A stretch of 42,312 nt of DNA from Amanita rubescens. Lineage: Eukaryota > Basidiomycota > Agaricomycetes > Agaricales > Amanitaceae. Both the position numbers and the translations under genes were made by a program. Under the pieces are notes generated by a model. The model worked only from the letters and a program-made list of their open reading frames with translations, was not told the origin of the DNA and made no database searches. The stretch is taken from positions 1 through 42,312 of the forward strand of contig WION01000456.1 of assembly GCA_015039365.1 (NCBI GenBank), given 5' to 3'. Position 1 is the stretch's first letter, and every line of letters starts with the position of its first letter. Positions 1-12,490 of this stretch are shown here, in pieces.

Positions 1-157
1 ATAGATAGTACAGGAGCTTAGCACAGCAGCATTGATCATAAGTTGATGATACATCCGAGATAAACTGGTAATAAACAATCTATAAAGAAGGGAACGATCC
101 CTGAGAAAGGTACCCGCTGACAAATTCTGACTAAGGCTGACTAAAATGACTAAGAGC

Positions 158-490
158 TGACAAATAATTTACGTAATCATTACTTAAGCACATTCTCTGC
201 GTGATCCAGTCTGATCTCTGCTTGCCCTCCTCTTTCCGTCCCTCCTCCACCTTATAAAAATCTGAAAAATGTATGTAAAATACTAGATGCATACTCTGAC
301 ACCTCATGTGATATTGGGACAGTAATTGCATATATTTGTGCACTTTATCTATCTTAATCCTGACATAAGCCTGACATAATAATTCATGTAAACATTACTT
401 AAGCACATTTCGTGTGATCCCTTGCTTGCCCTCCTCTTTCCCTCCCTCCCTCCACCAAATAATAATAATAAAAATCAGCAAAATCTATGT
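158..490. repeat. Imperfect direct repeat, two copies about 215 bp apart
   Basis: A block of roughly 115 bp occurs at about 158-275 and again at about 372-490. Both copies contain ATTACTTAAGCACATT, then a pyrimidine stretch GCTTGCCCTCCTCTTTCC, then an A-rich segment and a TGCTAGAT/TACTAGAT motif. The copies differ by substitutions and small indels, so the duplication is not recent. It may be a fragment of a dispersed repeat, but no coding or terminal structure is visible. Confidence 0.65.
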
Positions 491-700
491 TAAATGCTAG
501 ATATCAATACAGTGCTTAAAACTAAAACTAAAATCTCAAATATGTCCCCCACCTATCACATCTAAGCTATTCTGTCCCACACCTCACACGGGAACGTTGT
601 GCATATAGCACCCACACCCCGCAGCGCAGCGAAGGGGTGTAGAACACAGTTCAACGACAGGCTAACGGAGCTAACATGCCCACACTTACTATCTGTCTAG

Positions 701-816
701 GGTGACCCTCAGCTGGCCGCAGGCCAGATGATTTATCAGTGAGGAGCCCCGCTAGGGGCGACCCTCAGCTGGCCGCAGGCAGATGACTTATCGGTGAGGA
801 GCCCCGACAGGGGCGA
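701..816. repeat. 56-bp GC-rich tandem repeat, two copies plus a stub
   Basis: The unit begins near GACCCTCAGCTGGCCGCAGG and ends GTGAGGAGCCCC. It occurs at about 701-756 and about 757-812, and a third copy starts with GGGGCGACC. Each unit contains short self-complementary pieces such as CTGGCCGCAGGCCAG. Right after it lie CTGCCCGAAGGGCAG and GAGGCTTTAGCCTC, also palindromic. Base composition is unlike the AT-rich DNA on its left. It could be the end of a retroelement or a structured non-coding repeat; I cannot assign a family. Confidence 0.7.
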
Positions 817-978
817 CCCCCCCTGCCCGAAGGGCAGGCGAGGCTTTAGCCTCGTTCAGCGAGGCATACCAAGTGTTCCAAGCCGTCCGATCGAGCAATG
901 GGCCCGACTCGAAAAGGCAACTATTACTAAGCTGACTATTTTTGCTACGCCAACTCTGCAACTCGCCAGAGCGTAGAC

Positions 979-3261
979 ATGGCACCAATAAAGGCGTCAA
1001 GCTCTTCTAAAACAAAGCTCCATCGTCTTCCATATCCCTCAAAAAATCGAAGGGCGAAAATTTCTACCGAACTGCGAAACAAGTTGCACGGCTAAAGCTG
1101 CTCAACAGCGGGAAGCCTATCCGGGATAAAGATGGTAACATCATACAAGCTGCAGCCTTTCAAAAGGGGAGAGTGATGTAAACCGGGAAGAGTGCAACCA
1201 GACCGCAGATGGTTTGGTGAGTGCCATTTTATCCGATATCGGGCAAAACGTGAATGAGTGCGCAAGGGAATACCAGAGTGATATCTCAGACGGCGCTGGA
1301 GCACTTCAGGACAAGCCTTTCTACGAAAAAAGATGACCCATACTCGGTACTGCTACGGCGCAAGAAGCTACCCATGGCACTACTCGACGATGCCGCTAAT
1401 CCGAACTTGCGCAAGGTGAACATATTTGTTGGTCGCTGGACCTTGTATTTAGCTCATCCCTTTGCAGCGACCCCACATTGTGGAGGCGGAACCATTCTCG
1501 GAAACATTTGGACCTAAAGCTCAGCGGAAGAGACCTAGAATCGATGTAAACTCTTTCGAAGAGCTCGGAAAATTTGCAACGGAGGAAGCATTGGCAGCAG
1601 GGACAACCGTGGAAGGTAAGAAAAGCAAAATACTATTTCTTGTCTTCATTAACGCTTTGAACCAGAACCGCTTGCCTCGTCTATTCCTGAAGTCAAAACA
1701 CACGCTGACTACAATGAACCTATATATGCCAAGGGGACATCCCGGCGCATTTATGGAGAACTGTATAAAGTGATCGATTCGTCTGATGTTGTCCTTCATA
1801 TCCTCGACGCACGAGATCCATTGGGGACACTGTGCGAGTCTGTTCTGGAATACATCAAAAAGGAAAAAGCACACAAGCAAGTTGTTCTGGTGATCAACAA
1901 GTGCGATCTCGTGCCAAATTGGGTTACAGTGCGAAATCACCTTCACGTTCCATAGTCATGCCCATTAATAACCCCCAAAGGCTCGATATATCCAACATCT
2001 TACCCCTCGATACCCTACCCTAGCATTTCACGCATCACCTAACCATTCATTCGGAAAAGGATCGCTAATTCAACTGTTGAGGCAATTCGCTCAACTACAT
2101 TCTGACAAGAAGCAAATCTCTGTTGGCTTTATCGGTTATCCGAACGTTGGAAAGAGCAGTGTCATAAATACTCTTAAAAGTGGAAAGGTATGTCGAGTGG
2201 CACCAGTACCAGGAGAAACAAAAGTGCGTGACGACCTATGTTGAATTTAACTTCCTAAATGTTTCTTCATAGGTCTGGCAATACATTACACTGACGCGCC
2301 GCATATACCTCATCGATTGCCCTGGTATTGTGCCTACTTCAGCGAACGATTCTCAAGCAGGCACTGTCTTGAAAGGCGTTGTTCGCGTTGAGGCTCTCCC
2401 GACCCCATCAGAACATATACCCGCCCTTATGGAGCGGGTTAAGCCGTTGTATTTATCAAGAACATACGAAGTGCCACTACCTAACGAAGATGATCCATCG
2501 CAAGGGTGGGAGCCAGAAGCGTTTCTTGACAAACTGGCACGCATGAAGGGCCGCCTATTGAAGCATGGTGAACCGGACTTGGATTCCGTGGCTAAGATCC
2601 TTCTGAGCGACTGGGTTAGAGGACGGATACCCTACTTTGTTCCACCCCCAGAGCGACCGGAAGAATTGAATGCAATGGAAGCGAAGAAGAAAGATAAGGC
2701 AAAGGCAAACCAAGTGGATCCTGAAGCTCCCAAAGTGAAACAAACTCTCGGCTCGATCATGCAAAGGAACACTTTCTTAGCGGAGGACATCCGGCCTTTG
2801 GATGATGAATTCCTGGAAGGAGATGCGGACGATCTGGACGAGGCAAACGAAAGCGAGCATAGTGATGAAGAGGAAGAAGAGGAACTGAAATGGAGTGATG
2901 TGTTCCAAGGCATTGGCGAAGAGGGCATGCAAGCAGACGCATCGAATCAGGATCAGGAATCCAGTTTATCTCCAGGTAACCAGATCCTGAGCTTCTTGTC
3001 AAATACCGACTACCCATCGATTTCAGGTGAAGAAACTAATGACGTTGATGAGCAGCGGCAGACAGCAAAGGAGCCACGCATGACAACTAACAAGGTGAGT
3101 TTATGGATACTAATATCATCATTTGTTACATAAACATTTTACAGCGCAAGGCCAAGAATTTCTATACGCATGTTAATGTCAAGAACAAGAATCGTCAAAA
3201 TGCAACACTGATGCAGTCACTACCTACCGGCAAAAGAAGGGAAGGACGTGGAAGGAAGTAG
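979..3261 (+). CDS. NOG2: Nucleolar GTP-binding protein 2 (Nog2/Nug2), N-terminus with frame breaks
   Basis: This is a circularly permuted GTPase of the YlqF/YawG family that acts in nuclear pre-60S ribosome maturation. The G4 motif NKCD (near residue 258) comes before the P-loop GYPNVGKSS (near 318) and the G3 motif DCPG (near 362). DARDP and KVWQYITL also fit NOG2. The C-terminus is acidic, then Lys-rich, as usual. Seven exons join across introns 1217-1266, 1416-1467, 1616-1665, 1929-1980, 2224-2272 and 3095-3144. The first exon (979-1216) is open only if three single-base losses are allowed: before GGGCGAAAA (about 1050), in the G run near 1162 and in the A run near 1179. Together they restore the frame, so the total stays divisible by three. 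They could be sequencing errors or real damage. Downstream the reading frame is clean to the TAG at 3261. Confidence 0.9.
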
Positions 3262-3482
3262 GCGTTGTATGGAGGTATGTGAGCAGCTAAGGAGTTCCTG
3301 GTCCATTCATGATAACAATTTATCAGAGATGATGGACGTACGCCGAGTAATGTTTATTGACGTGCATTTGTGTACAACTGCAATAGAAGCGAGTTCCGCG
3401 TGACGCGTAAAATCTTATCTTGAGGCGTGGGAAGACTAAGATAGTACTTATACGCCATCGATTTGAGCCTTTCCACCTAGCC

Positions 3483-5181
<1,699 letters not shown>

Positions 5182-5777
5182 TGAACGCGAATCGTGTTTA
5201 AGATGCTTTATTCTTTCAGTTACTAGATTTCGAGTTGCAAATATGTATCGCCGATAGCTAGATTGTCAATAGTATCGTAAAAGTATTGATCGTGAGAAGC
5301 GAAGATCATGAAATGTCATCAACGATAGTATATCAGTTCGTGGGTGGCATTTACAAGCTACAGACCTCGAAGAGAGGTCAGCGGAGGGAGGCGCTAGGAA
5401 CAGGAACACAAGGAGTGCGAACGCCGCAGTCGATGCTTCCGCATTAGACCAGAGTTAGTTATAGACGAGTAATGTGGTAAAAATAGATGAGAGAATGACG
5501 ACAATGCCAGGATGTGTATGTTGTGAATTGTACACAAAGAAACGTGAGCGAGGAATGCACCGATTGCGGTTTTAAGTAAAAAACTCGACAGCAAGTAGGC
5601 GTATATATATATATCAACGAACAGGTTAAATAAAAAAAACAAGCGTCGCGCACGATGCAAGGATATATACAAGAATAACGATAGGATGGGAATTTGCAGT
5701 TTGGTTGCCGGAGGAAAACTGATGCCGATGAGACAGAGAACCAGAGCCCGAAGAAGAAAAAAGAAAACACGAAGGGG
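5182..5777. other. Convergent 3' intergenic region
   Basis: This lies between the enolase stop and the TBC gene stop on the other strand, so it holds both 3' untranslated regions. There is a short TA microsatellite near 5598-5612. Small open frames are present but show no family resemblance. No RNA gene was recognised. Confidence 0.6.
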
Positions 5778-7862
5778 TTATAGCAGCGCGGTGGAATCTT
5801 TGCCAGCTTTGACGAGGACCTTCCAATCTTCTCTCCACTGACTTAAACTCGTTCGAAGTTTCTTGTCGCCTAGTGTTTTTTCGATCCAGAACATGAGCGC
5901 GTTTTCGTCTTCTGGTACGAAAAAGGAAGAAAGGAGTGACAGGATGGTTTCAAAGTTGGCCGATTTTGAGGTGATTTGATCTAGTACAAGGATAATGAGA
6001 AAGGAAAAGCGCGTAGTAGGAAAAGTGACGTACCGCGGTAGACCCAGACAATCGCGATGGCCATGGCGATGAAAACGTCGTAGCCTTCGAATAAAAACGC
6101 GTCCCAGAGCCTCAGTTGCGTCTGGAAGGGGACGGAATTTGTAAATAGAGTGATGTACCATTTCGTCGCGTACGATGTGGTGGAGATCATGTGTCTCTTA
6201 AATGCGGAGTACACGTCGGGCATGTAGGTTTCCATGATGCGTTCTTGGACGTAGATGGATTCGAGCATACCTGGGAAACCTGGGCTAAATATGCTGTGCA
6301 GAGAGTAGGCGTCGTGCAGGTGGACGAGGGAGGCGTATACGCGCTCTGGCTCAAAATAGTTGAGGAGGGTGGCGGCGATAGGCCCCATGCCTTGAACGTA
6401 TCCGCATGTAGAACAACACAACGAAAATGAATGAAGGACGTGGAAAAGGGACCGTTGCCTGAGCCAAAAAAAGGTTATTCATCGCCATAGTTGCCAGATA
6501 AACGGGATAACGTACCCGGCTCCATATCTTGTCCTGAACATGACATGCCCGCTGATGGTCCTAGGGACGTCTAGATCAATCTGAATGTCATAGGTGGAAG
6601 GTTTATCCAGTAATTCTCTGTAATCGTTCGCGAGCGCCGCAGTCTGTTCCAGGCCAGCGAAAGTAAAACGACGTAGCAACGTATCCCATGCTGCGCTGCG
6701 CCAGCAGTCTGGGATACCTTTGTAAACTCGTTCGCGGAGTTTACGCTCTTTGGAAGGGTTGACGCGCCAAAGTTGAGCATTTCCGCCTGTATCGCGGATA
6801 TCGGGGTTAAGCATGCGAGTCCATTTCGCGACCCGGATAGATTCTCGAACCGGTTTTGGCGAGGCTGGCATGGCGTTGAGGAGGTTGAGGCGGGACATGG
6901 ATTTCTTACTTCGTGTTCGCGAGAGTTTCTTGAGAAGAGGGGCCGAGTTGAGGAGTACAAGCCTGTCGTGTGATGGTAGGACGAAGAATCCGTACCTATA
7001 TTTGCATGATGGTGATGATGCAGTGATAAAAGCACGCGTCAATGGCTTACCGATCTACGCTTGCAAGGGTCTGTAGTTCGCGTGGATCGAGGTCGCCTTT
7101 CTTTTGGTTCCCGTCTGCATCCTGGGTGGCCTGGGGCATGTGCAGGCGTGCCCGCGTGCGCTCAATGCCGTCTTCATATCCGTCTCCTCTGACACCTGAA
7201 ATTTCGAGCTGTGCGTATGTATTCCGCACATGGAAAGCGTCCATATCCTCTCCCTCTGAGGGGACAAGAGATGTTATGCTTGGGGAAGGTTCTTGAACGG
7301 TTAGTTGAAGAGGTGCATGAGATGAAGATGGGATCGCATTAAGCAGCGGACTGCGGGTATGTGAGGGCACGGATACATGTGAAGCAGGGGTCGATGTTCT
7401 TGAAGGGGGCAGCGGGGGCAAGTCACGAACTGACAAAGGGGAACGACTCCGGCGGGCCAGATGGACCATCTGGACGTCGGATGAACTCCGTGATGAGCGG
7501 ATAGAATTTTGCGACGGGCTATGGGCCGGTATGCGGTGTTTAGAGGAGGCGGGGAGGCCGGAGGATGCGGAGGAAGTGCTTGAGCGACCACCCAAGGTTC
7601 TTCTGTCATCAAAGAGACGATCAGAGGGTGTACGAGGAGAAGAAGAGGGCGCCGAGCTAGAAGGAGGTCTTGGAGGGGAAGAGTCGTAGTAAGCTAAGTC
7701 AGTTGCAGCAAAGAAGTCGTCTTTGTGGTCGTCTGGGAGAGTAAGACTAACAGAGGGGATACGGAGAGAGTTTCTTGGGGTATCTTCCATGTACATTGAG
7801 TAAATTGAGAAGATGGAAGTTTCAGTTGAAGAGCGTTCTGGTTGTAAGATGAGAACATCCAT
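5778..7862 (-). CDS. TBC (Tre2-Bub2-Cdc16) domain Rab GTPase-activating protein
   Basis: TBC proteins speed GTP hydrolysis on Rab GTPases and so control membrane traffic. The first ~270 residues are Ser/Pro-rich and probably disordered. The TBC domain follows: GIPDCWRSAAW, then the arginine-finger motif IDLDVPRTISGH, then YVQGMGPIAA carrying the glutamine finger. Both catalytic residues are present. Four exons (7051-7862, 6516-6995, 6034-6458, 5778-5980) give 639 residues with introns of 53-57 bp, all GT-AG. GQRSLFHVLHSFSL across the second junction supports the splice. The start is the ATG at 7862, 127 bp from DPH4 on the other strand, so the two genes probably share a promoter region. The Rab target is unknown. 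Confidence 0.92.
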
Positions 7863-7989
7863 CTAAGGGGCGTTGTCTTGAGACTGCACCGCCGCGCTCT
7901 TTCAAATTACCCAGGGCGCGTTGTTACCCTGACATCAATATAGTCAGCCGCCACTCCCGACGCGTTCCAATCTTATCATCTACGACAAA
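7863..7989. promoter_or_regulatory. Short divergent promoter region between TBC gene and DPH4
   Basis: Only 127 bp separate the TBC start codon and the proposed DPH4 start, so both transcripts must begin within or close to it. There is no ATG on the plus strand in this interval, which matters for the DPH4 start call. No TATA box was seen. Confidence 0.4.
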
Positions 7990-8478
7990 CTGGCTGTAGA
8001 TACCGACTACTATCAAGTGTTATCCATTTCACGTAATGCCTCGACTCCAGATATAAAAATTGCATATCATCGCGCCCTCCTCAATTTCCATCCGGACAAA
8101 AGACACACGAGTCGCTCAGTTGAACCACCACTAATAGAGATATCGCTCATCAAAGAAGCGTATGTTACGCTATCCGTACCAGAGTCACGATCGGCGTATG
8201 ACAGCCTTCTTCTGAACCGAGAGCGACAACGGGCAGGCCCAGGGTTCAGACCTGCGCAGGTTGTTTCCTTGGAGGAATTCCAAGCCGAGTACCGTCATTC
8301 TCACACGGATGGTAGAGCTGACGACGAGTGGGAGGAATGGGCGATATATACCTACCCCTGTCGGTGTGGTGGAATGTACAAACTTACGACGGATGATTTG
8401 GAAACCGGGGATCATCTCGTTGGGTGTGAGAGTTGTTCAGAGGTTATTTGGGTTGGGTACGAGGAGGTGGTTGAATAG
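7990..8478 (+). CDS. DPH4: DPH4-type J-domain protein with CSL zinc finger; start codon CTG
   Basis: DPH4/Jjj3 is a J-protein that supports diphthamide synthesis on elongation factor 2. The J domain opens with DTDYYQVLSISRNAS and has the essential HPD in FHPDKR. The C-terminal CSL zinc finger shows CRCGG and, after a loop, CESC followed by VIWVGY. The single exon gives 162 residues, a normal size. No ATG exists in frame: the frame is closed by TGA at 7930, and there is none on the plus strand between 7863 and the J domain. Alignment to the family puts the start exactly at CTG 7990 (CTG GCT GTA GAT), which has A at -3 and G at +4. So it is either a CUG start or a lost ATG; an upstream ATG supplied by splicing cannot be fully excluded. 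Confidence 0.85.
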   Translation: MAVDTDYYQVLSISRNASTPDIKIAYHRALLNFHPDKRHTSRSVEPPLIEISLIKEAYVTLSVPESRSAYDSLLLNRERQRAGPGFRPAQVVSLEEFQAEYRHSHTDGRADDEWEEWAIYTYPCRCGGMYKLTTDDLETGDHLVGCESCSEVIWVGYEEVVE

Positions 8479-8833
8479 TATGTCAACTGTCGATAGCTGA
8501 ACATATTATTTATGTACGCGTCAATACCAACTACGATGAACAAAGTATGTACCAGCTTTTGTCGACATGCCGAGTCCTATAATTCGTCAAAACGACACTT
8601 CCTAGACTGGATAACTTCTCTCTTAGGAGATAAAAAGCCCACGAGGGGCTTCTGGCACTGTCGACGACGGTCGAGCGCACTGGCGTCGTGCAGCGTGGCA
8701 TTCTCCCTAGAGAAGAAAAAAAAATTCACTGCACCAGTCGACAATATATATAGCGAGAATTACCTCGTACTCACGGTCAGGTGACGGCTAAATCCGGCCG
8801 TTCCTCTTCCGCGAGAGCCTGAAGGCCTCAAGA
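8479..8833. other. Intergenic region upstream of uS15m
   Basis: No gene is recognised in these 355 bp. A TATA-like run (AATATATATAG, near 8742) lies about 90 bp before the uS15m start codon and may be part of its promoter. An imperfect GC-rich palindrome (AAGCCCACGAGGGGCTT, near 8636) is also visible. Confidence 0.4.
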
Positions 8834-9785
8834 ATGTTTAGGACGTGTCTCTCGCAAGGTACGTTCAATCCTATTGCATCGAAAAGCGTATTGATATATA
8901 TGCACAAATCCAGTTTCTCGAACATCATGTGCACGTTCCAATCTTCTTCATACGTCGTCGACGCTACACGCCGAGCTCGCCCATAGGTCTGGTGCCAAGA
9001 AGACCAACATGCTCATCAAAAACGAAAAGAGACGAAAAGCGCTTGAAACTCGCCCTCACATCGTACTCGGACACCGACCAGGGGACGAAGCCAAATGGCT
9101 CAACTGCGACCTCGCTAAAATTCTCGTGTCAGAGGAAGAACTCCAGATACCCACTGCTGCTGCTGCCGACGTTGACTCTACCGGTCAGCAGCCGCCCTCC
9201 GACACCACCACCACGCAACTACCTACACAATTTAATTTCGGCATCGGGAAAGCAGACAAAGAATTACTCTTCCGCGACTTGCCCGAACTTTCTGCCCAAG
9301 CCGTCGTTCTCAGATATCAACAATCGAATCCTGAAACGTTGGCTAGTCTTCACGATCAAAGCCAGGAGCTCGAACAGCTCAAATTGAATCAGTTTTCGAA
9401 ACTTGTCGATTTGAGGAATGCCAATGCTCAAGGCATTGCGTACGAGAATAAAAGGAGAATCATTCTCGCGTTTAGCGGTCAAGAGGGTTCTTATGATACT
9501 GGGTCCACCGAGGTTCAAGGTATGCGTTTTGTTCACCATCGTTGCCCGGTCTCCTACTGATGTACCGCTTCAGTTGCTTTGCTGACCTACCGAATACGCA
9601 ATTTGTACTTTCATTTGACAAAGTTCCGGCGGGATGTGGGTAACCGCCGCGGTCTTCGTATACTCGTCCATCGCCGGGCAAAGTTGCTGAGATATCTCAA
9701 ACAAAAACATCGGCAGCGGTATGATGCTGTTCTGGAAAGGTTGGGTTTAGAACCTGCGAGCGTTGAAGGAGAGCTGGTACTCTAA
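8834..9785 (+). CDS. MRPS28: Mitochondrial small-subunit ribosomal protein uS15m
   Basis: This is the S15 family protein of the mitochondrial ribosome (yeast Mrps28). The diagnostic C-terminal half reads GSTEVQVALLTYRI and then FRRDVGNRRGLRILVHRR, the classical S15 core. The N-terminus (MFRTCLSQ, spliced to SRTSCARSNLLHTSS) is Arg/Ser-rich without acids, as expected for a mitochondrial presequence. Three exons, 8834-8858, 8914-9519 and 9574-9785, give 280 residues. The first intron (8859-8913) is inferred because it joins the ATG in frame to HTSSTLHAELAH. The middle region (about residues 70-190) is a fungal extension before the S15 domain. I am confident about the family and fairly confident about the first exon. 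Confidence 0.9.
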
Positions 9786-9951
9786 TAATATCGTCCAAAA
9801 CCTATCGGTTGGACAAAACTAACATAATGATATAATATTTACCCAACCTGTGCTGTCTCCGCTAACAATAGAGAATCATAAACTACGACTAGGCATGTTT
9901 TTAAGTGTTTGATTAGTGCATGCTTGAATACTCAATCGCCGGTTTGAACAA

Positions 9952-12378
9952 TCATTCAAATAGCATCCGTAAGGGGGGAGGGCGCTGTCGCTTGTTAGCC
10001 TCGAAGGCTCTGAAATAGTCTCGGTTCAGAACCAATTCTTCATGGAATTGATGCCTAAACACATATCTCGAACAACACTCGTGCAGGACAAAAGACAAGA
10101 CTTACTCGACGACGTAATGGCCCTCCATTATAGTCAAAGACATTAATTCGTCTTCATCGGGAGTGTCACGACAGCGAACACAGCACCATATAAATTGCGA
10201 TGTCTCTCTAGATCCGTCTTCCTCGTCGATCTCGACCTGTCGCATGTTGAACTCTTCTTCATCTACAATGTGCCAATCTCCCCCATGATGATGACGGCTG
10301 GCTTCGTGACTGATCTGCGGGAGGATCAGATTATAAACAAAGCTGTATATGGGCAAACTGACCGCGTCCCGCCATCTGTACACTGGCGCTGAATATCCGC
10401 CATCGTAAGCCAAACGACACAACCAACAAGCATAAAATAAGTTTTGCTCGTCCATGTCTGTGGCTGTTGTCACTGCAGGATCCAAACCGCTCTGTTCAAC
10501 GATTCCTTCTGCAACGGTCTGCATGGTGAGGCTGAGGGCCAATGAACGTGGGCTCCATTTCGCTCGTTTCTTGGATAAATTGACCAGTTCCGTGGAGGGA
10601 TCAACTAGATCATCGTTGAACATGAATCGGCACCCAAACCTGCGTGTTAAACAAGTATGACCGAGGACCTCCGGGTAGAACAAGGCACTCTCGAACCCTA
10701 CACCAAGTGTTGACAATGTAGGACCACAATCATTGCAGACGAAAACAGTGGACGCTAGATCGAGTTTTTCCAACGCTTCTTCGTCTGTCTCCGGGAGAGG
10801 TCTTGTCTGGCCCGAAAACACCAAACCGAGGATGTCGTCAAAAAAGATGTCTGGTTCTTCCTGCTGCTTCAGCACACTACTTAATTGAAGACGAATTTCG
10901 CTTCTCCAGGCAGCGAACAATTTCGGAAACTCCGGTATGAGATGTGCAAAGCTTGCGGCATCAACAGACACATCCAGAGGCTGCTGGATCACAGCTTTCA
11001 CTGGCTCCATTTCACAGAAGTCAACTGCCTCGGGCATGATTTCAGTGTAAGGCAGGCGATCGTTTTTGTATTCCTGAAGAACGGTCATCGCAGTGCGCTT
11101 TCGCCGCATGATAAGTTCGCCATTCTCTCGATCAATTCTCCTTCTCCGCATTTTAGCCATGAATTCAAGAACGGGACCTTGTATATTGCTCCAGACTGGA
11201 ACTAATTTAGAATCATATCGTGGACCAATTAAGCGACTCACCCCTTTCAGTCAAGCGCTGAGGCATTCTGACAACCTTGAGATCGTTTAGAGAGTAAGGT
11301 CGTCTGATACTTTCGAGATCCTTTTCCCATCCCAACTCTTTTAGCTTCTCGATGATGCTAAGCGGGAACGGATTGAGTCAATGAAATCGTGACCTAGAAA
11401 AAAGGTGCCTACGCTTTCTTTCTTTCTCTTCTTAATTGGTCTAGCTCCATAGCCCTGTCGTCATTCTGATGCCTAGCCCAGTCCTCGCACGTCCGCGCAT
11501 GCTAAACGAGAGTGAGAAAATCCACCAGAGATACAGAGCGACGTACCGCCATCATTTTGGAAACATCCTCTTTCTTCCGAAGAATATACGCATCGATATC
11601 TTCTTTGCTTAGTCGTTTGATATCAGCTTGCAGTTTTTCGTACTCGGCAGTAACGTATACAAATTTGTAGCGTCCTTGAACATTCAGGTTAAAAGAACAA
11701 GGGTTAGTTCACGTGTAGTGACTCGTACTGGGCGCTAGTCGATGTGGCAAGAGTAAATCGCCCCGCACGCCCTCCACCTCGGGCACGAGGCATGTCTCGC
11801 TCAGACTGGAAGGGTTTAGATGCAAGCTGCCACCAATACTGTTACAACTTACTGTTGTTTAGCACACTTGGAACAAATGCGCATCCTGAATCTCCATTCC
11901 ACATTTCTGACCCCGGTGGTAAAACAATACTTGAGAGAGTGCGTTAATCACGGTCTTATTGATGGATGGAATAACTTACATGGCAGTGAGGGGAGAAAGC
12001 CAGATTTGCCCATTGAGGTTCAATCATGTCCGGCGGGCATTCAGGCAGACCGATATTCTCTCGGGCAATCCGCCAGACGGAGACCGAGGATGGGTTCATC
12101 AACACACGCCTGAAAGATTTTGTCATTCGCGAAAGCTTCAACAAATCTGCGGGAGACATGTAGCAAAAGATCTGCGAGAGATTTGGTCGTCTGATAATGC
12201 GCATATAGGTACAGCAAACCTCGTAAAGGATGTCGATGGGCATTTCAGTGAGGCCGGCCAACTTCCCGACTCTGCCTCTCTTCTTAGGTACCTGAATCAA
12301 TGCATCATCTGTACTAGTCATTCCGGCTTCATCCTCCTGCTTGCGGCGCTTGCGGGCGGTGACCCGCTTTAGAGGCAT
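9952..12378 (-). CDS. F-box protein of a basidiomycete family
   Basis: F-box proteins recruit substrates to SCF ubiquitin ligases through Skp1. The F-box lies near residues 40-85: GLTEMPIDILYE spliced to IFCYMSPADLLKLSRMT. It is followed by WRIARENIGLPECPP and a Cys-rich segment (CHYCF, RICSKCAKQ). The rest is long and helical, and I recognise no substrate-binding repeat. Nine exons (12220-12378, 11980-12171, 11853-11929, 11729-11805, 11547-11674, 11413-11501, 11242-11357, 10106-11201, 9952-10054) sum to 678 residues in frame. The intron 12172-12219 is 48 bp, has no stop and stays in frame, so an unspliced form would lengthen the F-box. Intron 11202-11241 is only 40 bp. The last exon was placed by a strong GTAAGT donor at 10105. 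The ATG at 12378 is 112 bp from the divergent importin-9 start. Confidence 0.85.
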
Positions 12379-12490
12379 GGATGGAAGAAGACGGTCGAAG
12401 ACGGTCACAGCGTAAACAAGAGACGCGTTTATATTAGTACCACGTGCTAACCCAATTTATTTCTCGCCACTACCGTGACCGCGACTGCTC
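12379..12490. promoter_or_regulatory. Divergent promoter region, with a CACGTG site
   Basis: The F-box gene and importin-9 start 112 bp apart in opposite directions. A palindromic CACGTG (12441-12446), the E-box bound by fungal bHLH factors such as Cbf1, sits near the middle. The role is inferred only from position and motif. Confidence 0.35.

Larger units (their letters stand above)
1..978. other. Gene-free, repeat-rich left flank
   Basis: I see no convincing coding region here; the short open frames are not conserved-looking and overlap repeats. The first 550 bases are AT-rich with two imperfect direct copies of a block. From about 610 to 870 the sequence turns GC-rich with short inverted repeats and a 56-bp tandem repeat. 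The last bases before 979 are the 5' flank of NOG2. Confidence 0.6.

Noticed and set aside
5394..5770. Overlapping open frames of 92 and 103 codons on the minus strand
   Set aside because: They lie in the 3' intergenic DNA downstream of the TBC gene, include a TA microsatellite and have no conserved features.
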